From Pelargonium nanum (lineage: Eukaryota; Streptophyta; Magnoliopsida; Geraniales; Geraniaceae): 48,381 nt of DNA. Below are positions 12,808 through 23,004 of this stretch, piece by piece. The translations under genes and the position numbers were made by a program. The notes under the pieces are model-generated. The model was not told the origin of the DNA. It saw only the letters and a list, made by a program, of their open reading frames with translations, and made no database searches. The stretch covers positions 1 through 48,381 of the forward strand of contig JAYMTF010000159.1 of assembly GCA_036897485.1 (NCBI GenBank), given 5' to 3'. Positions within the stretch are counted from its first letter, which is position 1, and every line of letters starts with the position of its first letter.

Positions 12808-13682
12808 GGTAATTGGGTTAATTTCACAATAATATGTTTTCTGAATAAGTGGAGAATTTGTTGCAATATTGACTACAAAATGGTGACTTGAAGAGCCTTT
12901 TCAAGGCTTAGCATATGGCACATTTGTGCTATATATATCTTAATATATTTGGTGATGTTTTTATGGTTATATGGTCATGAATTTTATGCTCTAAGAAGAA
13001 ACCAAAAAATTAGTACTTCTCCAAGTATATGTGTAAGAGATATAAAATTTTGGGTTAAGTATGAATTTGATGAAAGTGTTGGTCCATTTGGTGCTAGTTT
13101 GACTATTTTGATCTATTCTAATTTCCAATTTCAAAGTTTTGGGTTAAGGATTTATGTGTAAAATAATTAAAAATGCCATGATCCAATTCAAGTGCCAACA
13201 ATTATGCAACCTATGTGTTTCCAAGTCAGAATATACTATTTCAAGAAGAATTAGTTTCCCACAAGAAAAGTATAATAAATAAATAATTAGAGACTCATAT
13301 TCATTTTTTTTTGTCTCTTAAGAAGTTTCTTTTTCTTCATTTCTTGATTGCTGAGACTTTGGAGTTTGGACTATTTTTGTGTCATCATCAAAACAAGAAG
13401 GACTTGGACTTCTTCTCCAAATCTTTTTCTTGACCTTTTACCAAATACATTTATTTTCCTTGCATATATATTTGACTTGGGAAATCATCTCTATCTTCCT
13501 TTCACCTTCTATTAATATAAACAAGAATCACATTTTAAAAACTAATATTTCTAGTTTTTTTTAGAATAACAATAATAATTTATTACTTTTTTTTGGGTGT
13601 GTTTCAAACATGATCTCAGCAAAGTCACACAGAAAGTTAAACATTTGTCTTCATTTTCCATCTTAAAGTCTTACAAATATAG

Positions 13683-13716
13683 TTATGAAAAAATACTTGT
13701 TATGAAAAAATACTTG
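13683..13716. repeat. Perfect 17-bp tandem duplication
   Basis: The unit ttatgaaaaaatacttg occurs twice back to back (13683-13699 and 13700-13716). Confidence 0.85.
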
Positions 13717-14746
13717 CTTGTTGGTTCAATCTACTAAAATAACAATTATAACTAAACACTTTATTCTGGCCTACGTACATATAAATTAAATATGATTATT
13801 TTGAGTCTGGGTTGATAAAACCTAAGCCAACCTGAAAGAGTATTTAATTATTTATACTAGACATATAATAGTAGTATTAAACAACAAAAGGTAATCAAAA
13901 CAACACAATTTTTTTTCTTCCAAAAATCCTTTTGTCAAGCATGTCATTTTTCTCAAAATAATAGATGCAGATCATTTTTATTTCCAGAAGCTCAATTACA
14001 TTGTACCTATTGTGTACTTTTCTTCTATTTCAACTCTTTCACTCTCACACACAACAATTTAGTCATAAACGTGCAGATAGCTTGTCTTGTTCAATTTGAT
14101 CAACATTTCACTTAATTGGTCATGCTTAGTGTCAACAATTTTATTAAAAATATTCTAAAAGGGTGAGATTATATCCAACCCAAAAAATTATCTTCTAATT
14201 CTGAATTAATGCAGATACTTATAACTTGTCCAATTAAACTGAAGAAATTTCATGATATTACTATAAATTAGCCATCTTTTGTTCATTAAGTTCAATATTT
14301 ATTAGAGCTTGAAAGCCCTAATTAATTAAGTCAATACATAACAAACATCATCTTCAAAACTTGAAGCTTGAAAATTTCTTCCTTTCAACTTCTCAACTGT
14401 CAGCCACAGTTTCTCTTACTAGTCAAAGTTATAGCCCACATAGCTAGACTTTTAAATTACCTCTCACTCCAACTGTTTATTTTTTTATGAAAACCAACAC
14501 GAAGCCAGCAACAGTGATGAATAAGTTACCGTCATTTGAAAATCATTCGAATCAGGGGTGGATTCAGGACTTCAGCTCAGTGGGGGCACAATATGATAAA
14601 ATATATAATAACAAAAAAATATATATATTGTTGATACTTTTTAAGGAATATTTAGTTTTATACATGGGTGATAATTCGTGTTTGTGGGTCGTGTTCGTGT
14701 CATGTCACAGGTTATGACCCAAATTTCTAGACCTACTTTTCTAGAT

Positions 14747-14893
14747 ATATAATATGAGATATAAATAAGTTCCAAATTTTTTCTATTGAGCATTTAAATT
14801 CCAAATTTAATACAAGTGGGTGCACTATATTATAAATATATAATATGAGATATAAATAAGTTCCAAATTTTTTCTATTGAGCATTTAAATTCA
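14747..14893. repeat. Direct repeat inside the hAT-type element
   Basis: About 54 bases beginning tataatatgagatataaata at 14747 recur nearly unchanged from 14840, with about 40 bases between the copies. This is an internal duplication of the transposon. Confidence 0.85.
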
Positions 14894-15482
14894 TCAAATA
14901 AGCATTAAGAAAAGAACTAACAAATTATTAAATACTAAGATAAATTATAATTGTGTCTATATATTTTCTACACAAATGTAAGGTTATAAATGTAATAAGT
15001 TAATTTTAAAAGTATTAATTAAAGCAACATAATCATAAAATTGAATATAAGAAAAGTAGTTTTTTATATATGCATTTTACAATTTATTACATGTAGATAT
15101 AATTATTTATCTAAACATTACAACACAATAATAAACACAACTGTAAAAGTAATTACTAATTACTAGAAGACAATGATTTTTTATTATTGGAAAGAGTTTT
15201 AACAAAAATAATTTTTTTTTAAAATTTGAGAAGATAATCATTAATATTCTATAAAATAATAAATAAAAACAATCTACATGAATTGTAGTAATGAAGCCCA
15301 CTTGACTTACTATAAATTTTGGGAAATATGTGGTAAATAATATTTTGTTGGAAAGTGATGATTGATCTTCAATTAGTTATGGGGGCACTTAAAATTTGAC
15401 TGGGAGCACCTTACTATTTTTCACCAAAGTGTTGAACCTTATTAAAAAAATACTACTACAAATATCATATTTTGGCAAAGTG

Positions 15483-15503
15483 AGTGGGGTCACTTGACCC
15501 CAC
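15483..15503. repeat. Palindrome near the right end of the hAT-type element
   Basis: The bases gtggggtcacttgaccccac form a near-perfect inverted repeat that could fold as a hairpin. Subterminal palindromes are common in such elements and may bind transposase (inference). Confidence 0.6.
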
Positions 15504-15812
15504 AATGAAGGTTGTGGCTCCGCCCTTGATTCGAATAAGTTACTGTCATGCGAAAATAATTAATTATAAGGTGGTAATGTTTATTTCATATATTTTACTA
15601 TATCATTTTTAGTTACTCAATAGTATATGCATCACAATAGAAATGAAAGACTGATTCCAAAAGAGACTTGGCAACAAAAATGAAAATAAAAGAGAGAGAC
15701 TTGGCCTAAATATTCCACGTAAAGCCGAAGTGCAGGACTTGACCAAAAAGTCATGGATATAGCAACCAACCATCCCAAAAAGATCAACTCTCTACACATC
15801 GATCATTAATTC

Positions 15813-15820
15813 TTTATAAG
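15813..15820 (+). promoter_or_regulatory. Candidate TATA box of the NAC gene
   Basis: TTTATAAG lies about 65 bases before the NAC start codon and fits a TATA box for a short leader. Confidence 0.45.
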
Positions 15821-15883
15821 TAGCAACTTCCAGCTCTAAACTAAATCTCAAGAACACGTGAAGACTTGTTGGATTTACTTAAT

Positions 15884-17608
15884 ATGGAGGTTGCAATAGT
15901 TGAGAACAAAAAACATGAAGAAGATGATGACGATGTTATGCTTCCGGGGTATCGATTTCATCCCACGGACGAAGAGCTTGTTGGATTTTATTTGCGACGG
16001 AAGGTGGAGAAAAAACCACTTACTATTGAACTCATCAAACAGATTGATATCTACAAATATGACCCCTGGGATCTTCCAAGTAAGTTCTTGCTCATTTGCT
16101 ATATCTTGTACTATATATTTCACGTACGCAATATATTATTTTTCTTCTCCCTACTAATTATTTGATCATCATGCACACTGATGATCTATTTATAACTTCT
16201 TCGAATAATTGAATAATTAGTATGTGGATCATTAATATATATGCAACATATATATATATATAGTTATTTAAATTAATGAACAAGAATTATAAATGGAGAA
16301 GATAGTACATATTGAGGTAGAGCACTCGACCTTTTAGTAGCAAGCTCTGATATAGTGTTAGGGAATAAACTCAATCAAAAGCTATCATCAACATGATAGT
16401 TGAAGTTTCATAATTTACAGTTTAATAATATATTCCTACAAGTATATATATTTGAATACTATCTAATTATATATATGACTTGCAATTAAAAGTTAATTAA
16501 AATTAGTTTAGCCTGATTTTAGTTTCTCCATTTTTTTGTTGTTATATAAAGAGGTTGGCATGGGTGACAAGGAGTGGTACTTCTTCTGCAAGAGAGGGAG
16601 AAAATATAGAAACAGTGCAAGGCCTAATAGAGTGACTGCTTCTGGATTTTGGAAAGCTACTGGCATTGATAAACCTATTTATTCTATTGCTCATTCTCAT
16701 GATCACTGCATTGGCCTCAAGAAATCCTTAGTCTACTACCGCGGTTGTGCCGGAAAAGGCACCAAAACTGACTGGATGATGCACGAGTTTCGCCTTCCCC
16801 CGACTGGGAATGATCATAATTCCAACCATCACATGAACATCGATCAAGAAGCTGTAAGATTAATATTCTTTTTTCATCTTTTTATTCTTATTCACTTTTA
16901 GTAGTTTAATTTTTGGATTCAACAAATTAACTTCTTTTTTTTGTTTGTTTAATTTTCTTAGAATGATTTTGGAATTATCTCTTGATCCAGTTAAATTAAG
17001 CTCAAGAAATTGAAATTGTTAATTTTTATAAAATTTAAGAGCTATACATTTTCATAGTTAACATTCATGATTTTTTCAATGTACACTTATATGTCCAATG
17101 AAATTTGTTTGTTTTTCTTCTTCTTATTTTTTAATTAGTTACAAATTAATGATCATATGTTAGGATTTAATGATTTTTTTCTCCATATATATCAATACAC
17201 AAATCCAACTTAAACATCATCGTTTTGCAGGAAGTTTGGACACTGTGTAGAATTTTCAAAAGAATACCAAGTTACAAGAAGTACACACCATACCATAAAG
17301 ACACCAAAATCATCAACAAAAATGATCCAAGATCGAAAACATGCAGTCTTGAATCCGATAATTGCGAGCAGTACGTAAGTTTTGGGGATTCATCATCAAT
17401 CAACCTCAGTGAAAGAAGAAACATGCTCAACCAATTAGTTGATGAAAGAAACCAACATGTGTTTGTGGGTCAAATGAACATGTCCTCTTATTGGGATCAA
17501 CCTCCATTGATGACTTCAAGCTTTTGGAGCCCCAATGAAAATGGAGATGATTTCTTCAGAGATGGAAACTGGGATGAGCTCAGATTAGTGGTTGAGCTTG
17601 CTAATTAA
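15884..17608 (+). CDS. NAC transcription factor, JUNGBRUNNEN1/NAC042-like
   Basis: This is a nuclear DNA-binding regulator. Arabidopsis JUB1/NAC042 delays senescence and dampens hydrogen peroxide responses; sharing that role here is inference. Three exons (15884-16079, 16552-16853 and 17231-17608) give 291 residues. NAC subdomain A is [20 protein letters not shown] from residue 20. Next come [11 protein letters not shown] at the exon 1-2 join, [33 protein letters not shown], the basic [21 protein letters not shown] with MMHEFRLP, and [11 protein letters not shown] at 167-177 opening exon 3. The intron positions are the usual two of the family. The C-terminal half is Asn/Ser-rich and ends with the NAC042-like motif WDELR followed by an acidic and aromatic patch, a probable activation region. 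The N-terminus has an acidic EEDDDD run. The start is the first ATG after the TATA-like box. Confidence 0.95.
16344..16356 (-). repeat. Possible LTR-retrotransposon primer-site relic in NAC intron 1
   Basis: On the minus strand this reads TATATCAGAGC, close to TGGTATCAGAGC, the primer-binding site complementary to initiator Met tRNA in many plant LTR elements. It follows CCTAACAC, like an LTR end. No internal or second LTR was seen, so only a relic is suggested. Confidence 0.3.
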
Positions 17609-18225
17609 TATGGATTCACCAGTAGTTGATGTGGTTGTAGGTAGATGATCACATACATAAATATATGTTGCTCGAAACATATATATGATACCATAAACCT
17701 ATGTACTAACATGTTACTTATGTCAGTATGTGACATATAACTTGGCATGTAATATATTTAGGAGTTAATCATTGTATTATGCACCTACGTTAAATGTTTT
17801 TTTTTTCTTGTTTCTGTTTTTTTTTATCAGCGAGCGTACCAACACTAAGGCTCGAAACTGATCTTGTTTTTATTCTTGGTAGACGAGAAAAAGAACATGA
17901 CGTCGTTTTTCTTGATTTACGAACGTTAATGTGGCATATTGTGGTGATTTGGCATGCTGGTGTGGCCTTCTATGCTGACATGGATGTTTGTTACCAATTA
18001 CAGCCGGTCATGGAGACTAAATTACGTACAAAAATATAGCGGTCTAACGAAAATCCTCATGAAATAGTTTTGAAACACTAAGCTACGAACATCATGTGTA
18101 AACCATATGATAAACACAACCCAAATTACGGTTTTTTTATATATGCTCTCAACTAAGATCAAGAAGATTGTTTAATTTACTGATTTCATCCAACATTTAC
18201 AAAGCTCTCTCTCTCTGATATATGT
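17609..18225. other. Convergent intergenic region between NAC and SAUR copy 1
   Basis: It contains the 3' UTRs of the converging NAC and first SAUR genes and a truncated SINE tail at about 17813-17861. No further gene is seen. Confidence 0.5.
17813..17861 (-). mobile_element. 5'-truncated tRNA-derived SINE tail
   Basis: On the minus strand the segment reads a degenerate B box (AGTTTCGAGCCT), then GGTACGCTCGCTGATAAAAAAAAA. The tail GCTGATAAAA matches other SINE copies in this window. The octamer tcttgttt occurs on both sides (about 17805-17812 and 17862-17869) and may be the target duplication. Confidence 0.55.
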
Positions 18226-18615
18226 TCAGTAGCTGCATCCAGCAATTTGCTGGTCGAGTGAAACAGCTGGTGACGAGCAACGGCTAGTAACAACTGACAG
18301 AAGCAAAGCCTTCTCGACATCTCCATGAGCTTCTTCACTTTCATTACTGATCAAAGACATCACATACTCTATGAAAAATGCGTCGCATGGTAGCGTAATA
18401 GGGCCTTCACATGGCTCCCCAAACTCGTCCTCAGAGAGCTTCAGGAGCTCCCTGAAGATCTCACTTTCGAGACACGCCAAAGGAATCAAGATTCGCCTCT
18501 GTTCGGCTGTGTATACAACAAAGTGACCCTGTGAAGCTCTATTTTTTCTGATACTAGCCAACTTGTGCCACTTCTTTGCCATCTTCACAAGGTTCTTGGA
18601 GCTGATAGTACTCAT
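18226..18615 (-). CDS. SAUR protein, copy 1
   Basis: SAURs are small plant proteins, many auxin-induced, that inhibit PP2C.D phosphatases and so keep plasma-membrane proton pumps active during cell expansion. This copy is one exon of 129 residues. The SAUR core is GHFVVYTAEQRRILIPLACL, then IFRELLKLSEDEFGEPCEGPI and LPCDAFFIEYVMSLI. The N-terminal KNLVKMAKKWHKLASIRK is basic, as in the SAUR61-68 branch. An in-frame ATG at 18651 would add 12 residues, but a TATA-like box sits only 8 bases further upstream, so 18615 is the better start. It differs from copies 2 and 3 by lacking the VADKGHF segment (here SQGHF) and in its C-terminus. Confidence 0.93.
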   Translation of the reverse strand: MSTISSKNLVKMAKKWHKLASIRKNRASQGHFVVYTAEQRRILIPLACLESEIFRELLKLSEDEFGEPCEGPITLPCDAFFIEYVMSLISNESEEAHGDVEKALLLSVVTSRCSSPAVSLDQQIAGCSY

Positions 18616-18658
18616 GTTTTGTTGATGAAATTTATATTGTGAAGTGATCAAGTTGGCT

Positions 18659-18668
18659 ATTTATATAA
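18659..18668 (-). promoter_or_regulatory. TATA box of SAUR copy 1
   Basis: The minus strand reads TATATAAATA, 44 bases before the chosen start codon. The position supports the start at 18615 over 18651. Confidence 0.6.
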
Positions 18669-19529
18669 AGTCTGAGAAATGAAAGGCTATTCAAGAAGTG
18701 GACAAAATTGACAGAGCAAAAGCTGTCTTGTTATGGCCTAGTTAGTTATGAACAAAGTTTTGCAGCTTGATTGTTAAGTTCAGAATCCTTGTTCCTCGCT
18801 AAACACGCCTATCAACGAATGAATAATTAAACGTTATCGTTGACTTAGAGTGCTAAACAAGAAAATAATATGAAAAGTGGACAAAGTTGAGTGATCTAAG
18901 TGGTTAAAAGATTGGAAAAAACTATGAGAGTTGAGAACAATGAAAGTAGGTACAAGTAGAAGGACAAAGCAACATGTATAGTATATATCTATTATTATTC
19001 CTAACTACCTATACCGGTCACTTGTCAATGTTGTTGGCAATATTCTACAAACTGTTATAAAGTCTCTGTTTCGCAGAATCTTCTTGGAGTTTCATTTTTC
19101 TTGGACTGATATATGATCCGAAGACAAAATTTGGTTTAGAAATTCCCAAAGAGGAAGGTTTGTTATTACTTGAAAGTTGCTTAAACTTTCGTATGATATG
19201 ATAACAACAATTAATTTATCATTTGGTTCATGGATTACAAGGCCATGAGAGAATCAAAATATGTCAAGGTCATGTCGTCATTGTCATGTGTTGGGATTGT
19301 GGAGCCTGATAATTGAAAGGAAAGAGTGATGATTTCATGCACTTGAACGGCTGCTAAGAAGGTTAATTAGAGAGCTCTAGAAAAAATAAAAATAATAATG
19401 ATGGAGATTAACAGGGGTTCAACCAATCTTCTTTTGTGTGTAATCTTAGATAGATCGAGCATATTCGTCTTTAGGATTGAGTTTTGTATCAAGTCCATAA
19501 TCCAATAAAAGGAAACTGACCAACTACCA

Positions 19530-19616
19530 TCAGAGCAATTGTCTTAAGGTGTTTGCTCCTACAGAGGTCTCAGATTCGAACCTCGGTTGGTACGCTTGCT
19601 TATAAAAAAAAAAAAA
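19530..19616 (+). mobile_element. tRNA-derived SINE copy, plus strand
   Basis: A B-box-like stretch CAGATTCGAACCTCGG lies at 19570-19585, inside GAGGTCTCAGATTCGAACCTC. It is followed by GCTTGCTTATAAAAAAAAAAAAA. The block GAGGTCTCAGNTTCGANCCTC and the tail GCTTATAAA match the copy at 21227-21340 on the other strand. The 5' border is approximate and I found no secure target duplication. Confidence 0.7.
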
Positions 19617-20021
19617 ACTGGATGCAAGTTCTCGGAAGCACAAATATCCTTGTATGCATGTGGTTTTTTTTTCTTGTCTTGTTCATACTTCCATTATTGT
19701 TAAGTTTAATTATTAGAGTTCGACACGTTACGAATTAGCACTCATACTCATTCTAATAAATTTGTTGGCGTAGAATGCTTGTCCGGATCCAATTTTTTAA
19801 TTAAGCTTTGTCCAATACAAGATGTGGTAATTTGTTGTTTTTCTTCTTATGAAGATTGTCATTTTCAATCATGAATTATGAGCTCAAATTTATTGTACTG
19901 ATCACTTAATTTAGTTTCAAGGTTTTCCATAAAATGTACATGAGGAGAAAAAGAGAGGAAAACATATACAAAGACCAAATCTGTATTTTCTAGCAACAAC
20001 ATGCAAAAAATGACTGGTTCA

Positions 20022-20399
20022 TCATACATGTCCTCTTTGGGAACAATTTGGTATAAGTACTGATAGAAGCAAAGCTTTCTCCAGATCTCTAGATGCATCT
20101 TGATCGAACAAAGAAACCGCGTACTCCACAAAAAATGCATCGCATGGTAAGGTTATAGGACCTTCACATGGCAGCCCAAACTCATCTTCAGAAAGCTTTA
20201 GAAGCTCTCTGAAGATCTCACTGTTGAGACACACCAAAGGAACCATTAACCTCATTTTGTCAGCTGTGTACACAAAGAAATGGCCCTTATCAGCAACCAA
20301 AGAAGCTCTATAATTGTCTGCTGATATTCTCTTCTTCTTGATGGAAGCTAGCTTCTGCCACTTTCTTGCCATCTTGGAAAGGTTCTTGGAGCTGGTCAT
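20022..20399 (-). CDS. SAUR protein, copy 2
   Basis: This single-exon SAUR gene encodes 125 residues. The N-terminus MTSSKNLSKMARKWQKLASI is basic and typical of the SAUR61-68 branch. The core follows: VADKGHFFVYTADKMRLMVP, IFRELLKLSEDEFGLPCEGPI and LPCDAFFVEYAVSLFD. Proteins of this family act at the cell periphery by restraining PP2C.D phosphatases and so promote growth. It lies in the same orientation as copies 1 and 3, as expected from tandem duplication, and is closer in wording to copy 3. The C-terminus is short (LIPNCSQRGHV) compared with the other two. Confidence 0.94.
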   Translation of the reverse strand: MTSSKNLSKMARKWQKLASIKKKRISADNYRASLVADKGHFFVYTADKMRLMVPLVCLNSEIFRELLKLSEDEFGLPCEGPITLPCDAFFVEYAVSLFDQDASRDLEKALLLSVLIPNCSQRGHV

Positions 20400-20480
20400 G
20401 TTGTTGGGTTCTTAATTAATTTACAGAACAAGAAACTGATTAATTTGTTGACTGATGAAAAGTATGGAAATTCAGTAAGT

Positions 20481-20488
20481 TATTTATA
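20481..20488 (-). promoter_or_regulatory. TATA box of SAUR copy 2
   Basis: The minus strand reads TATAAATA about 82 bases before the start codon, resembling the TATA box of SAUR copy 1. Confidence 0.55.
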
Positions 20489-21118
20489 GTACAAAGGTAC
20501 AAGGATAGTCCACAAGAATGGGAGGCTTTTTCAAGGAAACAGTTGAAGAGTTTAACTAAAATGTCCTTTTTAGTTAGTTATCTACAAAGCTTGTTGGTTG
20601 GGCTGCTGGGATGAGAATCTATTTTTCCTAGTGATTCTTTAATGAGGCCAAAAACATTGGAGAAAACAAAGAGGACTACATAAGTACAACTATAGTTAAT
20701 ATTGACATTTGCTTATAATATTTTTCTAGGGGACAGATTAGTACTTGTGACATCGTGTATGTGTTTTTTTTATGTATTTAATGTAGCTGTCGATTGTACC
20801 GTAAAATTTGACCAAATTCCCTTGTTAGCAAGGGCTCTTTGAATACTATTATTTCAATCTTTCCTTTTAACTCAATTGACACCAAACTTTTTTCATTCAA
20901 CGTGATCACAAACATTTCACTCACATGGAAAAACACACGCACAACTTTACATAAAAAACTATTTTTCTATTTTCTATTGTTGATTTTCTTGTATCATGTT
21001 AAACTAATTAGTGTTATAGGTTTGTAATCTATTCTAATTTGCTGCACCTTTAAATATGAATCAATGTCATGAATCAATTAGTACATTTGAGACAATGAAT
21101 CTTGTAGTTAAGTTTTGT

Positions 21119-21258
21119 CCTTGTTTTGAGAGAGTTTGCATAAACAATTTTTTTTATAAGCGACAGGACAGCAGGCCTACAAAGGCCAGTGTTTCTAGTA
21201 CTTGTTTTGAGAGAGTTTGCATAAACGTCTTTTTTTATAAGCGACGGGACAGCAGGCC
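21119..21258. repeat. Local duplication of a SINE target site plus SINE tail
   Basis: About 57 bases at 21121-21177 (ttgttttgagagagtttgca, then a T-run, ataagcgac and ggacagcaggcc) recur at 21202-21258 with a few changes. The offset is 81 bases. Each copy contains agtttgcataaac (21133-21145 and 21214-21226) followed by the reversed tail of the adjacent SINE. Confidence 0.85.
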
Positions 21259-21353
21259 GTACCGTCGGCAAGGAGGCTCGAACCTGAGACCTCAAAGAAA
21301 ATCCAAAGCGCATCAACCGCTTGGCCCAACATAACTTGGTAGTTTGCATAAAC
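21214..21353 (-). mobile_element. tRNA-derived SINE with 13-bp target duplication
   Basis: The SINE body is 21227-21340. Read on the minus strand it begins near TTGGGCCAAGCGGTTG, which is A-box-like, has the B box GGTTCGAGCCTC within GAGGTCTCAGGTTCGAGCC, and ends GTCGCTTATAAAAAAA. The sequence agtttgcataaac flanks it perfectly (21214-21226 and 21341-21353), as expected for target-primed insertion. Confidence 0.85.
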
Positions 21354-21811
21354 AGTTACATAGATTTCATTGCAAAAACTCATGATCTTGGACTGATAAT
21401 CCAATTTACAGTACAACTATCAATATTCATAAGCATAGGAAAGTACATTATTCCTACATGGTTAAAATCAATGCAAAGGTAATGACAAATAAAAGATTCA
21501 GTTACAAGTTATGCAAACAGCAATATGCTAAGCAATGTTTGTTTTGGAATCACTGTCTTTGCATGATAACTCTTTTGTGAACCTGTAAACCACAAAAATC
21601 ATGAACAACTCAACAAAGTCTATAAAAATCACAACATATAGCATCATTCAGCTAAGCCTCTAGATAGCTTTTCTAATCTAAGTAAGTGGACTTCAATGTA
21701 GTAATTAGCAAATCTTAGAACAAAGAACTGCAAACCAGGAATGCTTAGACTTCTGATTAAATGCACTGAGCTTATTCCAATCCTTTACAAGGACTCAACA
21801 ATCTCTTCATT

Positions 21812-22237
21812 TCAACTATTGCAACCAAATATTAGCTGGTGGAAAACTGGTGGTGATGAGCTATGGTTGGAGACAACTGACAGAAGCAATTGTTTTTCCT
21901 GATCTCTATCAGTTCCTTGACCGATCAACGAAATCAGATACTCCATGAAAAATGCATCACAAGGCAGCATGATAGGACCATTGCATGGCAGGCCAAACTC
22001 CTCCTCAGACAGCTTCAAAAGCTCTATGAAGATCTCATTGTTAAGCCACACCAGAGGAACCATTAGGCGCTTGTGATCAGCTGTGTACACAGTGAAGTGA
22101 CCCTTATCAGCAACCAGAGATGCTCCAAAACACTCTGCATCCATATTCCAATGGAGTTTTGGCTGCAAGTTTCGCTTCGGCGTAGAGAGCTTTTGCCACT
22201 TTCTTGCAATCTTGAAAAGGTTCTTGGAACAGCTCAT
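21812..22237 (-). CDS. SAUR protein, copy 3
   Basis: This single-exon SAUR gene encodes 141 residues. It opens MSCSKNLFKIARKWQKLSTP, then VADKGHFTVYTADHKRLMVP, IFIELLKLSEEEFGLPCNGPI and LPCDAFFMEYLISLIG. The linker between the basic N-terminus and the core is longer than in copies 1 and 2. The C-terminus is Ser/His-rich and ends FGCNS. Family role: growth promotion through inhibition of PP2C.D phosphatases. It is the most upstream member of a three-gene same-strand array. A TATA-like TATATAT lies about 55 bases before its start. Confidence 0.94.
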   Translation of the reverse strand: MSCSKNLFKIARKWQKLSTPKRNLQPKLHWNMDAECFGASLVADKGHFTVYTADHKRLMVPLVWLNNEIFIELLKLSEEEFGLPCNGPIMLPCDAFFMEYLISLIGQGTDRDQEKQLLLSVVSNHSSSPPVFHQLIFGCNS

Positions 22238-23004
22238 GTTAGTTGCTGTACTGATGTGTTGACTACTGATGAATGAGTTTAAAGTTGGTTATATATACTA
22301 GAAACAATCTGAAGAAAGTGTTGAAAAAGCATTAATGGCCTAGTTAATTGTGAACAATGTCTTAGCCATCTATACCAGAATTGCAAGAAAACAAAGAAAT
22401 TTAGTAAAAATACAAGAACAGGTGGATAAGCCAACAAAGTATCAGACATAATTTTACATAATCAAAGAGGCTACTGGTTTTAATATTGTCAAAACCTTGA
22501 ATGAGACTACCAAGGACAAATCAAGTACTTGCACATGAGCAAGATTTGTTGCTTCTGGTGTTTTCTTTATCATTTTTGTATAGCTGAATGTTTAAACTAA
22601 TGGATAGGCCAAAAACAAAGAACCTGCCATGATAAATATAACGGTAATGACAAAGAAATGAATCAACAACTGTAAAAGCGTACTTCAGAGAACATGAAAA
22701 TTACAACAGAGCTCAGTCAAGTAGTAATATAGATAAACACCTTCAAGAACAAGACTGATTACCAATCAGTTTTTATTGAGAACCTGTTAAAACTCACATC
22801 AACACAAGCGCGCGATCCTCCACAAAGAAGAAATATTTTAGCACAACATTGACATTAAATCGTCCTATGACTAAGCCTACTTCAATGAAGTTCGCATTCC
22901 TCCTTTTACTAACAATTCAGTGTGACAATTCCTACTCTTTTAGTTTCTTCTGTAAATAAGTATAGGTTCATTAGCAAGCCTTATGGCTTATACAATATTG
23001 GGCA
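22238..23004. other. Intergenic region between SAUR copy 3 and the coiled-coil gene
   Basis: It contains the SAUR copy 3 promoter and the 3' UTR of the coiled-coil gene. No other feature was recognised. Confidence 0.5.
22290..22297 (-). promoter_or_regulatory. TATA-like box of SAUR copy 3
   Basis: A run reading TATATATA on the minus strand lies about 55 bases before the start codon. Confidence 0.5.

Larger units (their letters stand above)
14545..15536. mobile_element. Non-autonomous hAT-type DNA transposon with 8-bp target duplication
   Basis: The element runs from 14553 (CAGGGGTGGATTCAGGACTTC) to 15528 (...GGCTCCGCCCTTG), 976 bases. The reverse complement of the right end reads CAAGGGCGGAGCCACAACCTTC, so the ends are imperfect terminal inverted repeats. 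It is flanked on both sides by attcgaat (14545-14552 and 15529-15536), a perfect 8-bp duplication. Eight-base duplications and CARGGGYGGA-type ends are known for plant hAT elements. No transposase frame is visible, so it is non-autonomous or decayed. The orientation is undefined. Confidence 0.88.
12808..15883. other. Gene-poor region between GST and NAC
   Basis: Three kilobases of AT-rich DNA hold the GST 3' UTR, a 17-bp perfect tandem duplication at 13683-13716 (unit ttatgaaaaaatacttg), a hAT-type element (14553-15528) and the NAC promoter. No gene was recognised. Confidence 0.55.
18616..20021. other. Intergenic region between SAUR copies 1 and 2
   Basis: It holds the promoter of SAUR copy 1, a SINE at about 19530-19616 and the 3' UTR of SAUR copy 2. 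No additional gene was recognised. Confidence 0.5.
20400..21811. other. Intergenic region between SAUR copies 2 and 3
   Basis: It holds the SAUR copy 2 promoter, a SINE with target duplications and a duplicated SINE tail (21119-21353), and the 3' flank of SAUR copy 3. No gene is seen. Confidence 0.5.

Noticed and set aside
21056..21349. Open frames on both strands of about 91 residues with internal repeats (SFERVCINxFFYKR type)
   Set aside because: The repeat is explained by the duplicated SINE tail and target site, not by a repeat protein.
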